Source: Myxococcales bacterium (GTDB taxonomy: Bacteria > Myxococcota_A > UBA9042). From it: a stretch of 64,000 bases of DNA. Made by a program: the position numbers and the translations under genes. Positions 44,327-52,235 of the stretch are shown here, in pieces. The stretch covers positions 35,070 through 99,069 of the forward strand of contig SHZF01000012.1 in assembly GCA_009692425.1 (NCBI GenBank), read 5' to 3'. Position 1 is the first letter of the stretch, and every line of letters starts with the position of its first letter. A model generated the notes under the pieces. The model had not been told where the DNA came from. It did not search any database and worked only from the letters and a program-made list of their open reading frames with translations.

Positions 44327-44475
44327 TCCCGAGCAACGAGTCCACATGGTAACCCCACTCATACCGGCACGGAGTGCACCACCGCAGGCCTGCTGTCGTC
44401 CGGTCTTCCCTGACCTGTCCATTCCTACGCCACGCATCCACATGGTAACCCAACTCATACCGGCACGGAGTGCAC
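44318..44475. repeat. Duplicated 62-bp leader sequence upstream of the Kelch-like gene
   Basis: Two direct copies (44318-44379 and 44414-44475) share a tract with ccacatggtaacc and cataccggcacggagtgcac. Each, read on the minus strand, runs from TGCACTCCGTGCCGGTATGAG to a GGAATGGACAGG that offers a start codon. Copy 2 begins immediately after the stop codon of the upstream lipoprotein gene. The gene's reading frame is open through both copies, so either start could be used. Confidence 0.75.
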
Positions 44476-45098
44476 TAAAACGGCGTGAGGAAGATGATCT
44501 TTTTGCGACCCTCGGACTCGCCCACGATAATCGGGGGTGGAGTCTGGCGCGGATTGGCTGAGACGATGAAATACTTGCGTCCGTCGTCGACCGCGATCGA
44601 GCGGCACACGATGTAGTCCGGCTTGCCCGGCTTGACGCTCGCGTACTTGTGCACGTTCTGCCGCACGCGACCCCAGTACTGTTCCTTGAGGTCGCGGGCG
44701 TTGCGAGACGACGGGAAAAGCTGAACGAAGGCTTGGAAATTCAGGGCGTTGTCCTCGGCCAGCGCGAGTTCATACAGACGCCAGATGACCCACTCGGCGC
44801 TGTCGGGATCGGGCGCGGAAACCGTGCGGTTCTCGTCGCACAGGCCGCCCTTCTGGATGAGCGCGGTCTGGCTGACCGTGCGCTCCGAGCCGGCGACGGC
44901 CTGCGCGCCAGACGGAGGCGCACCGATTGACGAGCCCTTGTCGCAAGCGGTGCCGGCGACCGCAAGCAGCAGGAACCCGGCGAGCGCCCACACAGACGCC
45001 GAGCACCGGCCGCCTGGAGCATGGTCACTCTTCGCGGCCGTTGAGTTGGTGCGAACGGCGTTCGATTTCCGCGGGGTGGAGCGCATGAAGGCCTTCAC
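44475..45098 (-). CDS. Lipoprotein of unknown function
   Basis: A 207-residue product (an alternative ATG is four codons later at 45086). A long basic N-terminus precedes a signal with lipobox VAGTAC. The mature domain includes AEWVIWRLYELALAEDNALN and a C-terminal GRKKIIFLTPF. No family was recognised. It leads the minus-strand envelope cluster and is followed by the Kelch-like lipoprotein gene. Confidence 0.75.
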   Translation of the reverse strand: MKAFMRSTPRKSNAVRTNSTAAKSDHAPGGRCSASVWALAGFLLLAVAGTACDKGSSIGAPPSGAQAVAGSERTVSQTALIQKGGLCDENRTVSAPDPDSAEWVIWRLYELALAEDNALNFQAFVQLFPSSRNARDLKEQYWGRVRQNVHKYASVKPGKPDYIVCRSIAVDDGRKYFIVSANPRQTPPPIIVGESEGRKKIIFLTPF

Positions 45099-45269
45099 CG
45101 CGCCGGTGGCGCGCCATGCCCTCGATCGGGCGAGCGGTGGGGTTCTAGCACGAAAACGACGGGGTGCCTATACGGTGCGGGGCGGAGGCAAACGCTTGAC
45201 CACGTCACTGCACAGGTCTAGCCTGCCGCGCCGCGATCGTGCCCCAGCGCCCAACGGCAGGAGCGTCCC
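45099..45269. promoter_or_regulatory. Divergent intergenic region of the envelope cluster and the OmpH-like gene
   Basis: The 171-base gap separates divergent starts at 45098 (-) and 45270 (+). It must hold promoters for both genes by position, but no box matching a known consensus can be named with confidence. Confidence 0.25.
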
Positions 45270-45881
45270 ATGTCTGCACCGTCCACCCGCTTCATCGTGC
45301 GCGACTGCCGCCCCGGGGCCACCTCGCGCCTGGCCGCGTTGATCGTCGCCGCGCTCGGCAGCGCGCTGGCCGTTCCTGCCTTCGCCGGTGACCTCAAGGT
45401 TGCGATCGTCGACTTGCAGGTCGTGCTGAAGTCGACCAAGGCCGGCAAGGCCGCGCAGGGCAAGTTTGACGACCTGCGCGACAAAAAGAAGCGCAGTCTC
45501 GAGACGCAAGACAAGGCGCTCCAGAAGCGCCAGAAGGAACTCGTGCAGGGACGCATGGAAATCGAGAAGGCAGTTGCGGAGTTGCAGGGCAAGCCGGTGC
45601 CTGACGACCTGAAGAAGAAGGCCGCCGACTTCCAAGACACCGCAAAGAAGTTCGAGCAGGATGTCATGGACTTCGAGAAGGCACAGCGCAGCACGATCGA
45701 GGACCTGGGCAAGAAGGAGGCCGAACTGCTCAGGCCGATCGAGGACATGATCCGCCTGAAAGTCGAGGCCATCGCGAAGGAAAAGGCCTATACGCTCGTG
45801 CTGACGCGTCAGGTGGCGGTGTTCGCGGACCCGGCGCTCGACATCACGCCGGAGGTCATCAAGCGGTGCGACGGACCGTAG
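45270..45881 (+). CDS. OmpH/Skp-family periplasmic chaperone
   Basis: A 203-residue product with a signal peptide (LAALIVAALGSALAVPAFAG). The mature start is the family hallmark KVAIVDLQVVLKSTKAGKAA, followed by a long charged coiled coil (about 60-150; DDLRDKKKRSLETQDKALQKRQKE) and a C-terminal beta-like end. Skp-type trimers hold unfolded outer-membrane proteins in the periplasm. A weak ribosome site (CAGGAGC) precedes it. Its end overlaps the next gene by 16 bases, so the two are coupled. Confidence 0.9.
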   Translation: MSAPSTRFIVRDCRPGATSRLAALIVAALGSALAVPAFAGDLKVAIVDLQVVLKSTKAGKAAQGKFDDLRDKKKRSLETQDKALQKRQKELVQGRMEIEKAVAELQGKPVPDDLKKKAADFQDTAKKFEQDVMDFEKAQRSTIEDLGKKEAELLRPIEDMIRLKVEAIAKEKAYTLVLTRQVAVFADPALDITPEVIKRCDGP

Positions 45882-47848
45882 CAGTAGCGGTCGCGGCGAC
45901 GCGGGTCCGGCTCGCCTGTGCGCTGACGTGCGCGGCGACGTTGGCCGTCTGCTGTCGGCGCGACGCCGAAGTTCCCCTGCCGCCCGCCCACACCTTCCCG
46001 GATGTGACCGTTGCCACCACGCCGACCCCGTTGGCGAGTGCCGTCGGGCAGGTCGCGCGCGTCGAGGCCGCTGCCGAAGCCGAGCCCAACGATGAACCGA
46101 CTGCCGCCCAGTCGTTGGCGGCCAACACCGTGCTCAGCGGCTGGCTTGGCATCCCCGGCATCCCCGGCGTCCCCAACATTCCCGGCGGCGCCACGGCGAC
46201 CTCGGCCCCCGTGCAGCCTGCCAGCGATGCCGACTGGTTCCGCGTGCCCTCGCCGGCGCCCGGCATGCTGGTGACGATCGACCTGCGCTCCGGGCCTGCG
46301 TGTGCCCGACTGGACTTGTTCGACGACACCGGGACCCACGTGCTGCGCAGCGCTCCGGGCCGCGCCGCCGACCGCCCCGTCCTGCCGTCCCTCGGCGAAC
46401 ACGGCAATGCCACGCTGGTGCGGCTGTCGTGCGAGCCGGCACCGCGGGTGCGGCTGAAGCGGGGCGCGCCGGTCCCCCCGCCCGAGGGCGGTGCGTACCG
46501 GCTCGCGGTGTGGACACGCCCGGCCCTGCCCGACGAGGAGATCGAGCCCAACGACGAGCCGGCCGCGACGGGCCAGACGCTGTCCCTCGCGATGCCATTG
46601 CAGGCGTCGCTGGCCCCGGTGGGCGATGCGGACGCGTTCGTGCTCGACTTCAAGGGATTGCCCGCGAGTGGACCCGTCCAGTTGGGCGTGGCCGGCGTGC
46701 CGGGTGTGGCGCTCGAAGTCCGCGTGCTCCATGCGGTGACCTTGGAGGCGCTGCTCACGCGCACAGGCGCCGCCGGCGCCGCAATCGCCGTGCCCAACCT
46801 GGCGCCGGACCGCCTCGGTGGGCGGCCCTGGGTGGTGGTGCGCGCGGTGTCGGGCGCCCGGGCCGACGCGCGCTACGTGCTGAGCCTGCAACCGTGGTTG
46901 CCGGCCGGGTGCGGGGAGCCCCGCCAATGCGCCGCGCGATTGCCGACCGAGCGCGAACCGAATGACGTTTCGACGGCCGCCTTTGGCGCCGCCAGCGAGG
47001 GGCCCGCGACCGGCATCCTCGACGGACCTGGTGACATCGACTGGGTGCAGTTTCCCGTTCCGCTCGGCATGGCGGCCGCCGCGTTGCGCCTGACCCCTGT
47101 GCCCGGCGTGGCGCTGGGCCTTGTCACGCCGAACGCGACCGGTGCGCCGGTGGACCCGCGCGGGCCCGATGCCCTGGAACTGGGCGGTGTCGTCGCCAGG
47201 GCGGGCTACGTGGTGGTCGGCGTGCGCGGCGGGCGCGGTGTCGGCGCGCTGACGCTGAACTGGCGCCTCGACATCGAGTGGCTCTCCGCCCGCACGTTCG
47301 AGACCGAAGTCGGGCGCGAGGAGGCGTTGGCCAGCCTGTGGACCCCGCTGCACGCGCTCGTCCCGGTGCCTCCGGAGGTCGCGCTGGGAACCCCCGCTTG
47401 GGAGCGCAGCGGCGCCCTGCAGGACCGCGCAGATCGCGACGCGTTTGGCCTCGACCTGCGCGCCCGCACCGGCCCGACCGGCCTGCGCCTTGCTTGCGGC
47501 AGCGACGGTGCGCCGGGGCTCACGTGCCGATTCGCCGCCGGTTCCGGCGTGGAGGTCGTGCGCGTCGCCGCCCCGGCGGACGCCGCCCGCGCCGCCGACG
47601 TACCCCTGGTCGTCGCGCCCGGCTACTGGCGGGTCGAGGTCTTTGCCGACAAGCCACGTGCCAGCCCGCGGCCCTATACCGTGGTCGTCCGCGAAGATGC
47701 GCTGGCGCTCGCCTTGGCCAACCCGGTCACGCCCGCAGGGGAAGCGCTCGACGCGCTCGACGCGCAAGACGCGCTCGCGCCACCACCGGAGCCGCCACCG
47801 GAACCGCCTCCGGAGCCGCCTCCAGCCCGGGGCGCGCCGGCGCAATAA
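45866..47848 (+). CDS. Lipoprotein with three PPC-like modules
   Basis: A 660-residue product starting at GTG 45866 inside the OmpH-like gene, with GGAGG about 10 bases upstream. The N-terminus is a signal with possible lipidated Cys (TLAVCC). Three PPC (bacterial pre-peptidase C-terminal) type modules begin at EAEPNDEPTAAQSL, EIEPNDEPAATGQTL and EREPNDVSTAAFG, each followed by a DxDWF/V-like strand. A Pro/Glu repeat tail (EPPPEPPPEPPP) ends the protein. PPC domains are often found beside secreted proteases; no protease domain is present here. Confidence 0.8.
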   Translation: MRRTVAVAVAATRVRLACALTCAATLAVCCRRDAEVPLPPAHTFPDVTVATTPTPLASAVGQVARVEAAAEAEPNDEPTAAQSLAANTVLSGWLGIPGIPGVPNIPGGATATSAPVQPASDADWFRVPSPAPGMLVTIDLRSGPACARLDLFDDTGTHVLRSAPGRAADRPVLPSLGEHGNATLVRLSCEPAPRVRLKRGAPVPPPEGGAYRLAVWTRPALPDEEIEPNDEPAATGQTLSLAMPLQASLAPVGDADAFVLDFKGLPASGPVQLGVAGVPGVALEVRVLHAVTLEALLTRTGAAGAAIAVPNLAPDRLGGRPWVVVRAVSGARADARYVLSLQPWLPAGCGEPRQCAARLPTEREPNDVSTAAFGAASEGPATGILDGPGDIDWVQFPVPLGMAAAALRLTPVPGVALGLVTPNATGAPVDPRGPDALELGGVVARAGYVVVGVRGGRGVGALTLNWRLDIEWLSARTFETEVGREEALASLWTPLHALVPVPPEVALGTPAWERSGALQDRADRDAFGLDLRARTGPTGLRLACGSDGAPGLTCRFAAGSGVEVVRVAAPADAARAADVPLVVAPGYWRVEVFADKPRASPRPYTVVVREDALALALANPVTPAGEALDALDAQDALAPPPEPPPEPPPEPPPARGAPAQ

Positions 47849-47903
47849 GGCCGCGGCCGCCACGAGCAAGCGAGCGCCGCGCCGAATTCCATGGATTTTG
47901 GTT
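47849..47903 (-). repeat. Partial inverted-repeat element, copy D
   Basis: On the minus strand it begins AACCAAAATCCATGGAATTC on the last base of the TGA of the 47903-48340 gene and matches copies B and C for about 50 bases (GCGCTCGCTTGCTCG versus GTGCTCGCTCGCCCG). The right half of the element and its terminal repeat are missing; the PPC-lipoprotein stop lies directly beyond. Confidence 0.6.
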
Positions 47904-48340
47904 CAGATGCGGGCCTGCACGAACCCGATCCCGGCGCCCACCAATTCATCGACCGGGCGGCCGTGAAACGCGGCGGCCACGCAACCGCGCGGATCGACGA
48001 CCGTTACCAACGCTGCCGGCTCTCCCCCTTCGTCGAGCGCGCCGAGCCGCTGCGCGCAGCGCCGTTCGCGATCGAGGTGCAGGCGCCAACCCGGGCCAGG
48101 TGCGGGTGCCAACGCATCGAGGACCCATACGCCGGCCACCGAACCCGCGCGTGCGGCCAGGAATGCGTGTTGCGCCGACGCGATCGCGCCAGATTCCTGC
48201 TCCATGCGGCCCGACTTGTCGCTGCCCGGGGTGCCGACGACGAGCAAGGTCCAGCGCCCGACGCACTCGGTGACGTCGAGGGTCGCATCACGTCCAGGCA
48301 GACGCGGCACGGGGTCGCCGGGTTGCAGCGGCAGCGCCAC
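47903..48340 (-). CDS. Thioredoxin-fold-like protein lacking the redox cysteine
   Basis: A 145-residue protein resembling a short AhpC/TSA peroxiredoxin (LQPGDPVPRLPG at the start, TLLVVGTPGSDKSGRMEQE, LVTVVDPRGCVAAAFHG), but the usual peroxidatic Cys position is occupied by Ser/Gly. Two Cys remain (CVGRW, CAQRLGAL). It may have lost enzymatic activity or use other residues. It lies six bases after the 48347-48952 gene on the same strand. Confidence 0.7.
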   Translation of the reverse strand: MALPLQPGDPVPRLPGRDATLDVTECVGRWTLLVVGTPGSDKSGRMEQESGAIASAQHAFLAARAGSVAGVWVLDALAPAPGPGWRLHLDRERRCAQRLGALDEGGEPAALVTVVDPRGCVAAAFHGRPVDELVGAGIGFVQARI

Positions 48341-48346
48341 GCGGGC

Positions 48347-48952
48347 TCAGTCCTCGCGCACGAGCAGGAAGAAGTGGCCCAGAGGTTTCTCGACCTTGTA
48401 CGCCGCGCCGATGCTGACGTGGCGCGAGATCCGCCGCATGAAATCGCGCGTTTGAAAGTACACGATGCGCTGCAACCCCTGGCTGTTGGGCACCACCGCT
48501 GGCCACCCCGCCGGGATCGCGCCGTCGGCGACCTGGAAGTAGTCGACGACGACGGCACCGCGCTCGCTCCACGCCAAGTTGCCCGTGGTCGGCACCGCGA
48601 CGAAATGTCCGGGTCCCACGATGCCGCGGGTGAGCCCTTCGTTGTAGCCGAACAGCCGCTCGGCCTCTCGCGGGGGCCTGCAGAACCGCTTCTGGAATCG
48701 GCGCAAGGGCGCGGGCAACGGCAGCGTGTTCCAGCCGTGGTGGATGACCTGGGTCGTGTCCGCCACGCTTGCAGCGACAAAATGCCGCAGATCGATCGCG
48801 GGCGCCTGGGCCGCCTTTTCGTACAGCGTTCTTTGTTGCGCGCGCCCCAACGTGGTCGCCGCCGCCCAGCGCTGGCCGTGGTCGAGACCGTCAAGCCACT
48901 GGCCGACCTGGTCGATGGGAGCGTCGGACTGTACGAGTTCGGCGAGCGTCAT
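48347..48952 (-). CDS. Conserved-looking cytoplasmic protein of unknown function
   Basis: A 201-residue product from the ATG at 48952 (MTLAELVQSDAPIDQVGQWL). It has a helical N-terminus and a central region with WNTLPLPAPLRRFQKRFC and GNLAWSERGAVVVDYFQ. No signal, membrane segment or catalytic motif was identified. It is probably co-transcribed with the thioredoxin-like gene six bases downstream. Confidence 0.7.
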   Translation of the reverse strand: MTLAELVQSDAPIDQVGQWLDGLDHGQRWAAATTLGRAQQRTLYEKAAQAPAIDLRHFVAASVADTTQVIHHGWNTLPLPAPLRRFQKRFCRPPREAERLFGYNEGLTRGIVGPGHFVAVPTTGNLAWSERGAVVVDYFQVADGAIPAGWPAVVPNSQGLQRIVYFQTRDFMRRISRHVSIGAAYKVEKPLGHFFLLVRED

Positions 48953-49350
48953 GGGGCCTCCGGTGGCGAGCGCGCGGCGACGATAGGGCAGCCGGAAGCA
49001 GGCGTCCAGCACCCCACGACCTTTCCCGGACGCCGAATTGGGTCCAGATGCTTGGCGAAGCAAGGGGTTCGGGCGAAGACGTACTTGGGTACGTTGAGCA
49101 CCAACGCCGCCGCGACAACGACGCAGATGGGCCCAAGGCGGCGGACCCCGGACTCAGAAAGCGCTGGCGTGCGACAGGAATCCGCTGTAGACTTCGCCGG
49201 CCCGATCGCCTGGGCCTCGGGCCCGCATGCAGGCGCGTGCTCCCAAGTCGGAGCACGCCAGGCTGTGGTCGGTGCGCGCGCGGCCTACGGTGAGTCCCGT
49301 TCCCGCGCCGGTGTTTCGCTGCGCTCAATCTTTCTCGCCGGAGCCGTCCC
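48953..49350. other. 398-base divergent intergenic region
   Basis: No gene longer than about 60 codons with good start signals was found. It separates divergent starts at 48952 (-) and 49351 (+), so it should hold promoters for both. It contains the hairpin at 49235-49258 and a short sequence (49033-49041) that resembles part of the inverted-repeat element by chance or decay. Confidence 0.5.
49235..49258. promoter_or_regulatory. Perfect inverted repeat upstream of a lipoprotein gene
   Basis: Arms GCGTGCTCC and GGAGCACGC (9 bp, no mismatch) flank the six-base loop CAAGTC. It lies about 93 bases before the start of the 49351 gene. It could be an operator for a dimeric regulator or an RNA hairpin; nothing distinguishes the two. 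Confidence 0.5.
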
Positions 49351-50520
49351 ATGCGCCAGTTCTTCCACCCCCTCCTCACCCTCGCCTTGCTCGCCGCGAC
49401 CGCGTGCGCCGCCGAACCCGGTGCCGAGGCCGGCGACGGGGCCGAACTGGTGCCCGCATCGGCCGCGACCTTGTTTGACCAGGCCGCCGTCTGCGACAAC
49501 ATCTTCAAGCGCCACACCGCGATTCGTGAAGCCGATCTGCGCGACGGCGTGCTGCGCTGGGGCTGCGGCGACGTACCCGGAGTCACCGGCAAGGATCTCG
49601 GACAGGAGTACTGCGAATACAAGGCCATGCAGGGTGGCAAGGTCGTCCGCAGCGGCGCAGAGTTGAAGTCGGGCCAGAAACTGTCGTGCGTCTTCTCTTC
49701 GGTCTACATGGACTGCAACGGCTGGGGCGTCGACAACACCAGCTACGCGGGCGACCTCGCCAAAGACATGAGCAAGCCCGAAAACCTGAACGCCACCGTC
49801 GACGCCACCGCGATGGTCATGAAGGTCGGCTTCAACAGTCGCGCGGCCGCCGAAGCGCTCATCAAGGACTGCGCCGCGAACGCGAAGAAGTCCGCCTTGA
49901 ACACGAAGCAACTCGTCAACGAGGAGCGTCAGGCGGCGTGCTACGAGGCGTCGACCAAGAACACCAAGGAAGCCGCGAAGTTGCGCACGCTGTGCCGAAG
50001 CACGAAGGGCGACTGGCTCGCGGACGAGAAGAAGTGGACCAGCGTCAAGGCCCTCGGCGCGCGCATCGCGGTAGCGGGCGAGGCCAACTTCGAGTGGCAG
50101 CGCGACCTGACCGCATGCCTGCGCACCGGCGACACGAAGATCAAGGGGGTCACGTGGCGCAACTCCGACCCGATGATCTGTTCCCGTGTCGTGCGCGCCG
50201 CCGCCGAGTGCGACGCGAAGTACGTCTCGATTCCGCTGGACTTCAAGGGCTTCGTCTTTACCGGCTGGACCAACCGCCAGGTGCCGGCCGGGTGCCGCAA
50301 GGCGAAGCGCGCCGGTGCAGACTACGACAACATGGTTATCTGCGACGCCACGACGTCCGAGTTGGAAGACATCGGCTTGAACCCGACGTTCTCTTCGGAT
50401 CTCAACGAATTCTGCCGCACGCGCTTCGCCAAGGACCTCGTCATGCAGGCCCCGTTGCGGTTGCTGACGACCTCGGCCACGTCGGTGACGCCGTTCTGCA
50501 AGGCGTACAGCGGAAAGTAG
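49351..50520 (+). CDS. Lipoprotein of unknown function
   Basis: A 389-residue product. The signal LALLAATACAAEPG ends in a lipobox (TAC). The mature protein is rich in Cys (about 12 residues, for example CDATTSELEDIG, CRKAKRAGADYDN) and Lys. No heme motif or known domain was found. GGAG precedes the start. It is followed after 67 bases by a second lipoprotein gene, suggesting a paired function. Confidence 0.75.
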   Translation: MRQFFHPLLTLALLAATACAAEPGAEAGDGAELVPASAATLFDQAAVCDNIFKRHTAIREADLRDGVLRWGCGDVPGVTGKDLGQEYCEYKAMQGGKVVRSGAELKSGQKLSCVFSSVYMDCNGWGVDNTSYAGDLAKDMSKPENLNATVDATAMVMKVGFNSRAAAEALIKDCAANAKKSALNTKQLVNEERQAACYEASTKNTKEAAKLRTLCRSTKGDWLADEKKWTSVKALGARIAVAGEANFEWQRDLTACLRTGDTKIKGVTWRNSDPMICSRVVRAAAECDAKYVSIPLDFKGFVFTGWTNRQVPAGCRKAKRAGADYDNMVICDATTSELEDIGLNPTFSSDLNEFCRTRFAKDLVMQAPLRLLTTSATSVTPFCKAYSGK

Positions 50521-50587
50521 CCGCCGCGGCCCGCCACGATTCGCTTTGACCCTTTCACTGCCGGACCTTCACACAGATAGGCGCCCC

Positions 50588-52150
50588 ATGCTCCGCAGGT
50601 TCTTGCCCCTCGCAGTCGCGCTCGCTGGCATGTTCGCCCTCGCCGGGATGGCAGGTTGTGTTGCCGAGACCGAGACGGGCGACGACGCCGAACTGAAGGA
50701 GACGCTCAGTGTCTTCGGCGACGATCGGCTCATCGACAAGCTGCGCGGCAAGCCGGCGGTGGTGCCTGCGACGTTCCAAGACTACGAGAAGCTCTACAAG
50801 GTCGGACGCCACTGCGCGCGCACCGACTCGAAGGAGATCTTCATCGTCGAGGAGAGTTCGTCGCGCGTCGGCGGCCGCCAAGTCTACAACACGAACCAAC
50901 TGCTGCCGCGTGCGGTCGTCACGGGCTGCAACACGGATTCGCAGAACCCCGATGCCGTCAAGACGTCGTTCGAGATGATGGCCGCGCTCATCAGTTCTCC
51001 GGGCGCTGCCAACGCAGCCAAGGGCGACCCGATGATCTTCACCGAGGTCGAGGTCATGGCGCTCGACCGGCGCACCGGCACGTACAACTTCTACGTCATG
51101 AAGCCGCAGGGCGCCGGCAACCCCGGCAAGCTCGTGCGTGTGATGCGGATGCCCGATGGCAAGATCAAGAAGTTCGAGATGGACAGCGCGGGCAAGTCCA
51201 AGGTGTCGACTGCGGAGACCAACGCGTGCTTCACCTGCCACGTCAACGGTGGCCCGCTGATGAACGAGATGGTCAAGCCGTGGACGAACTGGGTGAGCGT
51301 GCTGAACCAGCTGCCCCACGGCAAGCTGAGCGGCGAGACGCAGTCGATGGTGGGCGAGGCCGCGGCGGGTCCGAGCAGTCGGAGCTCCTTTGCCAACGAT
51401 CTCGAGCAGATCATGAAGGCGGCGATGCGCGTGTGGGTCGATGGCAACATGACGACCACGGGCTTCGGCCAGATGACGATCGAGGGGACCATGCCGGGTG
51501 GGCTCGGCCACCTGCTGAAGTCGTCGTTCTGCGAAACGGAACTGCAGTACACGTCGAGCCACGACACCGAGCCGTTCGAGCTGTTCGTCGACACCGATGC
51601 GGCCTCCTACGGCCAGGTGTCTCTGCAGGAGCCCGCATTCACGCCCGAGGTGTCCGTCAACCTGATGCCGATCCGTAGCGAGCACGACCGCCGCACCGAA
51701 AAGCATATGATCAAGCGCAAGTACCTCACGATCAGCACGGTTCTTGCCATCCGCCTGCTCGACGACGAGCGCGACGTCTTCGCGCCGCTGCGCTGCGGCC
51801 TGCTGGCTGAGGTGGTCGCTGCAGTCGGCAAGCCGACCAAGCCCGAGGACGCCAACGCGCGCATCGCGTCGCTGCTCAACGGCAAGGCGAAGGCGAACAA
51901 GCTGGGCACGATGTCGAAGGCTCGGCGCGACTACATCACGGCCTTGACCGACCCCAAGGCGACGCCCGATGCGCTCGACAAGGCGAAGCTGGCGTGGCAG
52001 GCCGATTTCCAGGCGCGCTTCGACAAGCTCGTGGCCGGCATGACGACCGATGTCGGCGCGGCGGCCTTGGCGAAGCGGGCGAAGGAACGCAAGGTCGCGG
52101 CGACGAAGATGTTCCCGGGGGCCACGACGCCGCTGCCCCTCTTGGACTGA
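50588..52150 (+). CDS. Lipoprotein with a cytochrome-c-like heme motif
   Basis: A 520-residue product from the ATG at 50588 (MLRRFLPLAVALAGMFAL), with lipobox GMAGC. One heme-binding CxxCH motif (NACFTCHVNGGPLMNE) lies near residue 214, with long soluble regions on both sides. The flanking sequence does not match a small c-type cytochrome, so a mono-heme electron-transfer or peroxidase-like role is possible but unproven. Paired with the lipoprotein gene just upstream. Confidence 0.75.
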   Translation: MLRRFLPLAVALAGMFALAGMAGCVAETETGDDAELKETLSVFGDDRLIDKLRGKPAVVPATFQDYEKLYKVGRHCARTDSKEIFIVEESSSRVGGRQVYNTNQLLPRAVVTGCNTDSQNPDAVKTSFEMMAALISSPGAANAAKGDPMIFTEVEVMALDRRTGTYNFYVMKPQGAGNPGKLVRVMRMPDGKIKKFEMDSAGKSKVSTAETNACFTCHVNGGPLMNEMVKPWTNWVSVLNQLPHGKLSGETQSMVGEAAAGPSSRSSFANDLEQIMKAAMRVWVDGNMTTTGFGQMTIEGTMPGGLGHLLKSSFCETELQYTSSHDTEPFELFVDTDAASYGQVSLQEPAFTPEVSVNLMPIRSEHDRRTEKHMIKRKYLTISTVLAIRLLDDERDVFAPLRCGLLAEVVAAVGKPTKPEDANARIASLLNGKAKANKLGTMSKARRDYITALTDPKATPDALDKAKLAWQADFQARFDKLVAGMTTDVGAAALAKRAKERKVAATKMFPGATTPLPLLD

Positions 52151-52151
52151 T

Positions 52152-52223
52152 GGGAACTGGCACTGCTGGCTTGACGGGAACTGGCACTGCTGGCTTGACG
52201 GGAACTGGCACTGCTGGATTGAT
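52152..52223. repeat. 24-bp tandem repeat, three copies
   Basis: Three units of gggaactggcactgctggct-type sequence (24 bp; the last ends ggattgat) lie directly after the stop of the CxxCH lipoprotein and end 12 bases before the stop of the convergent JAMM gene. Not coding. May be a simple repeat or part of a shared 3' end. Confidence 0.85.
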
Positions 52224-52235
52224 TCGAAGCGGCCT

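Noticed and set aside
49026..49046. Possible fifth copy of the inverted-repeat element
   Set aside because: Only about nine bases (AATTCGGCG) match, with no terminus and no adjacent stop codon.
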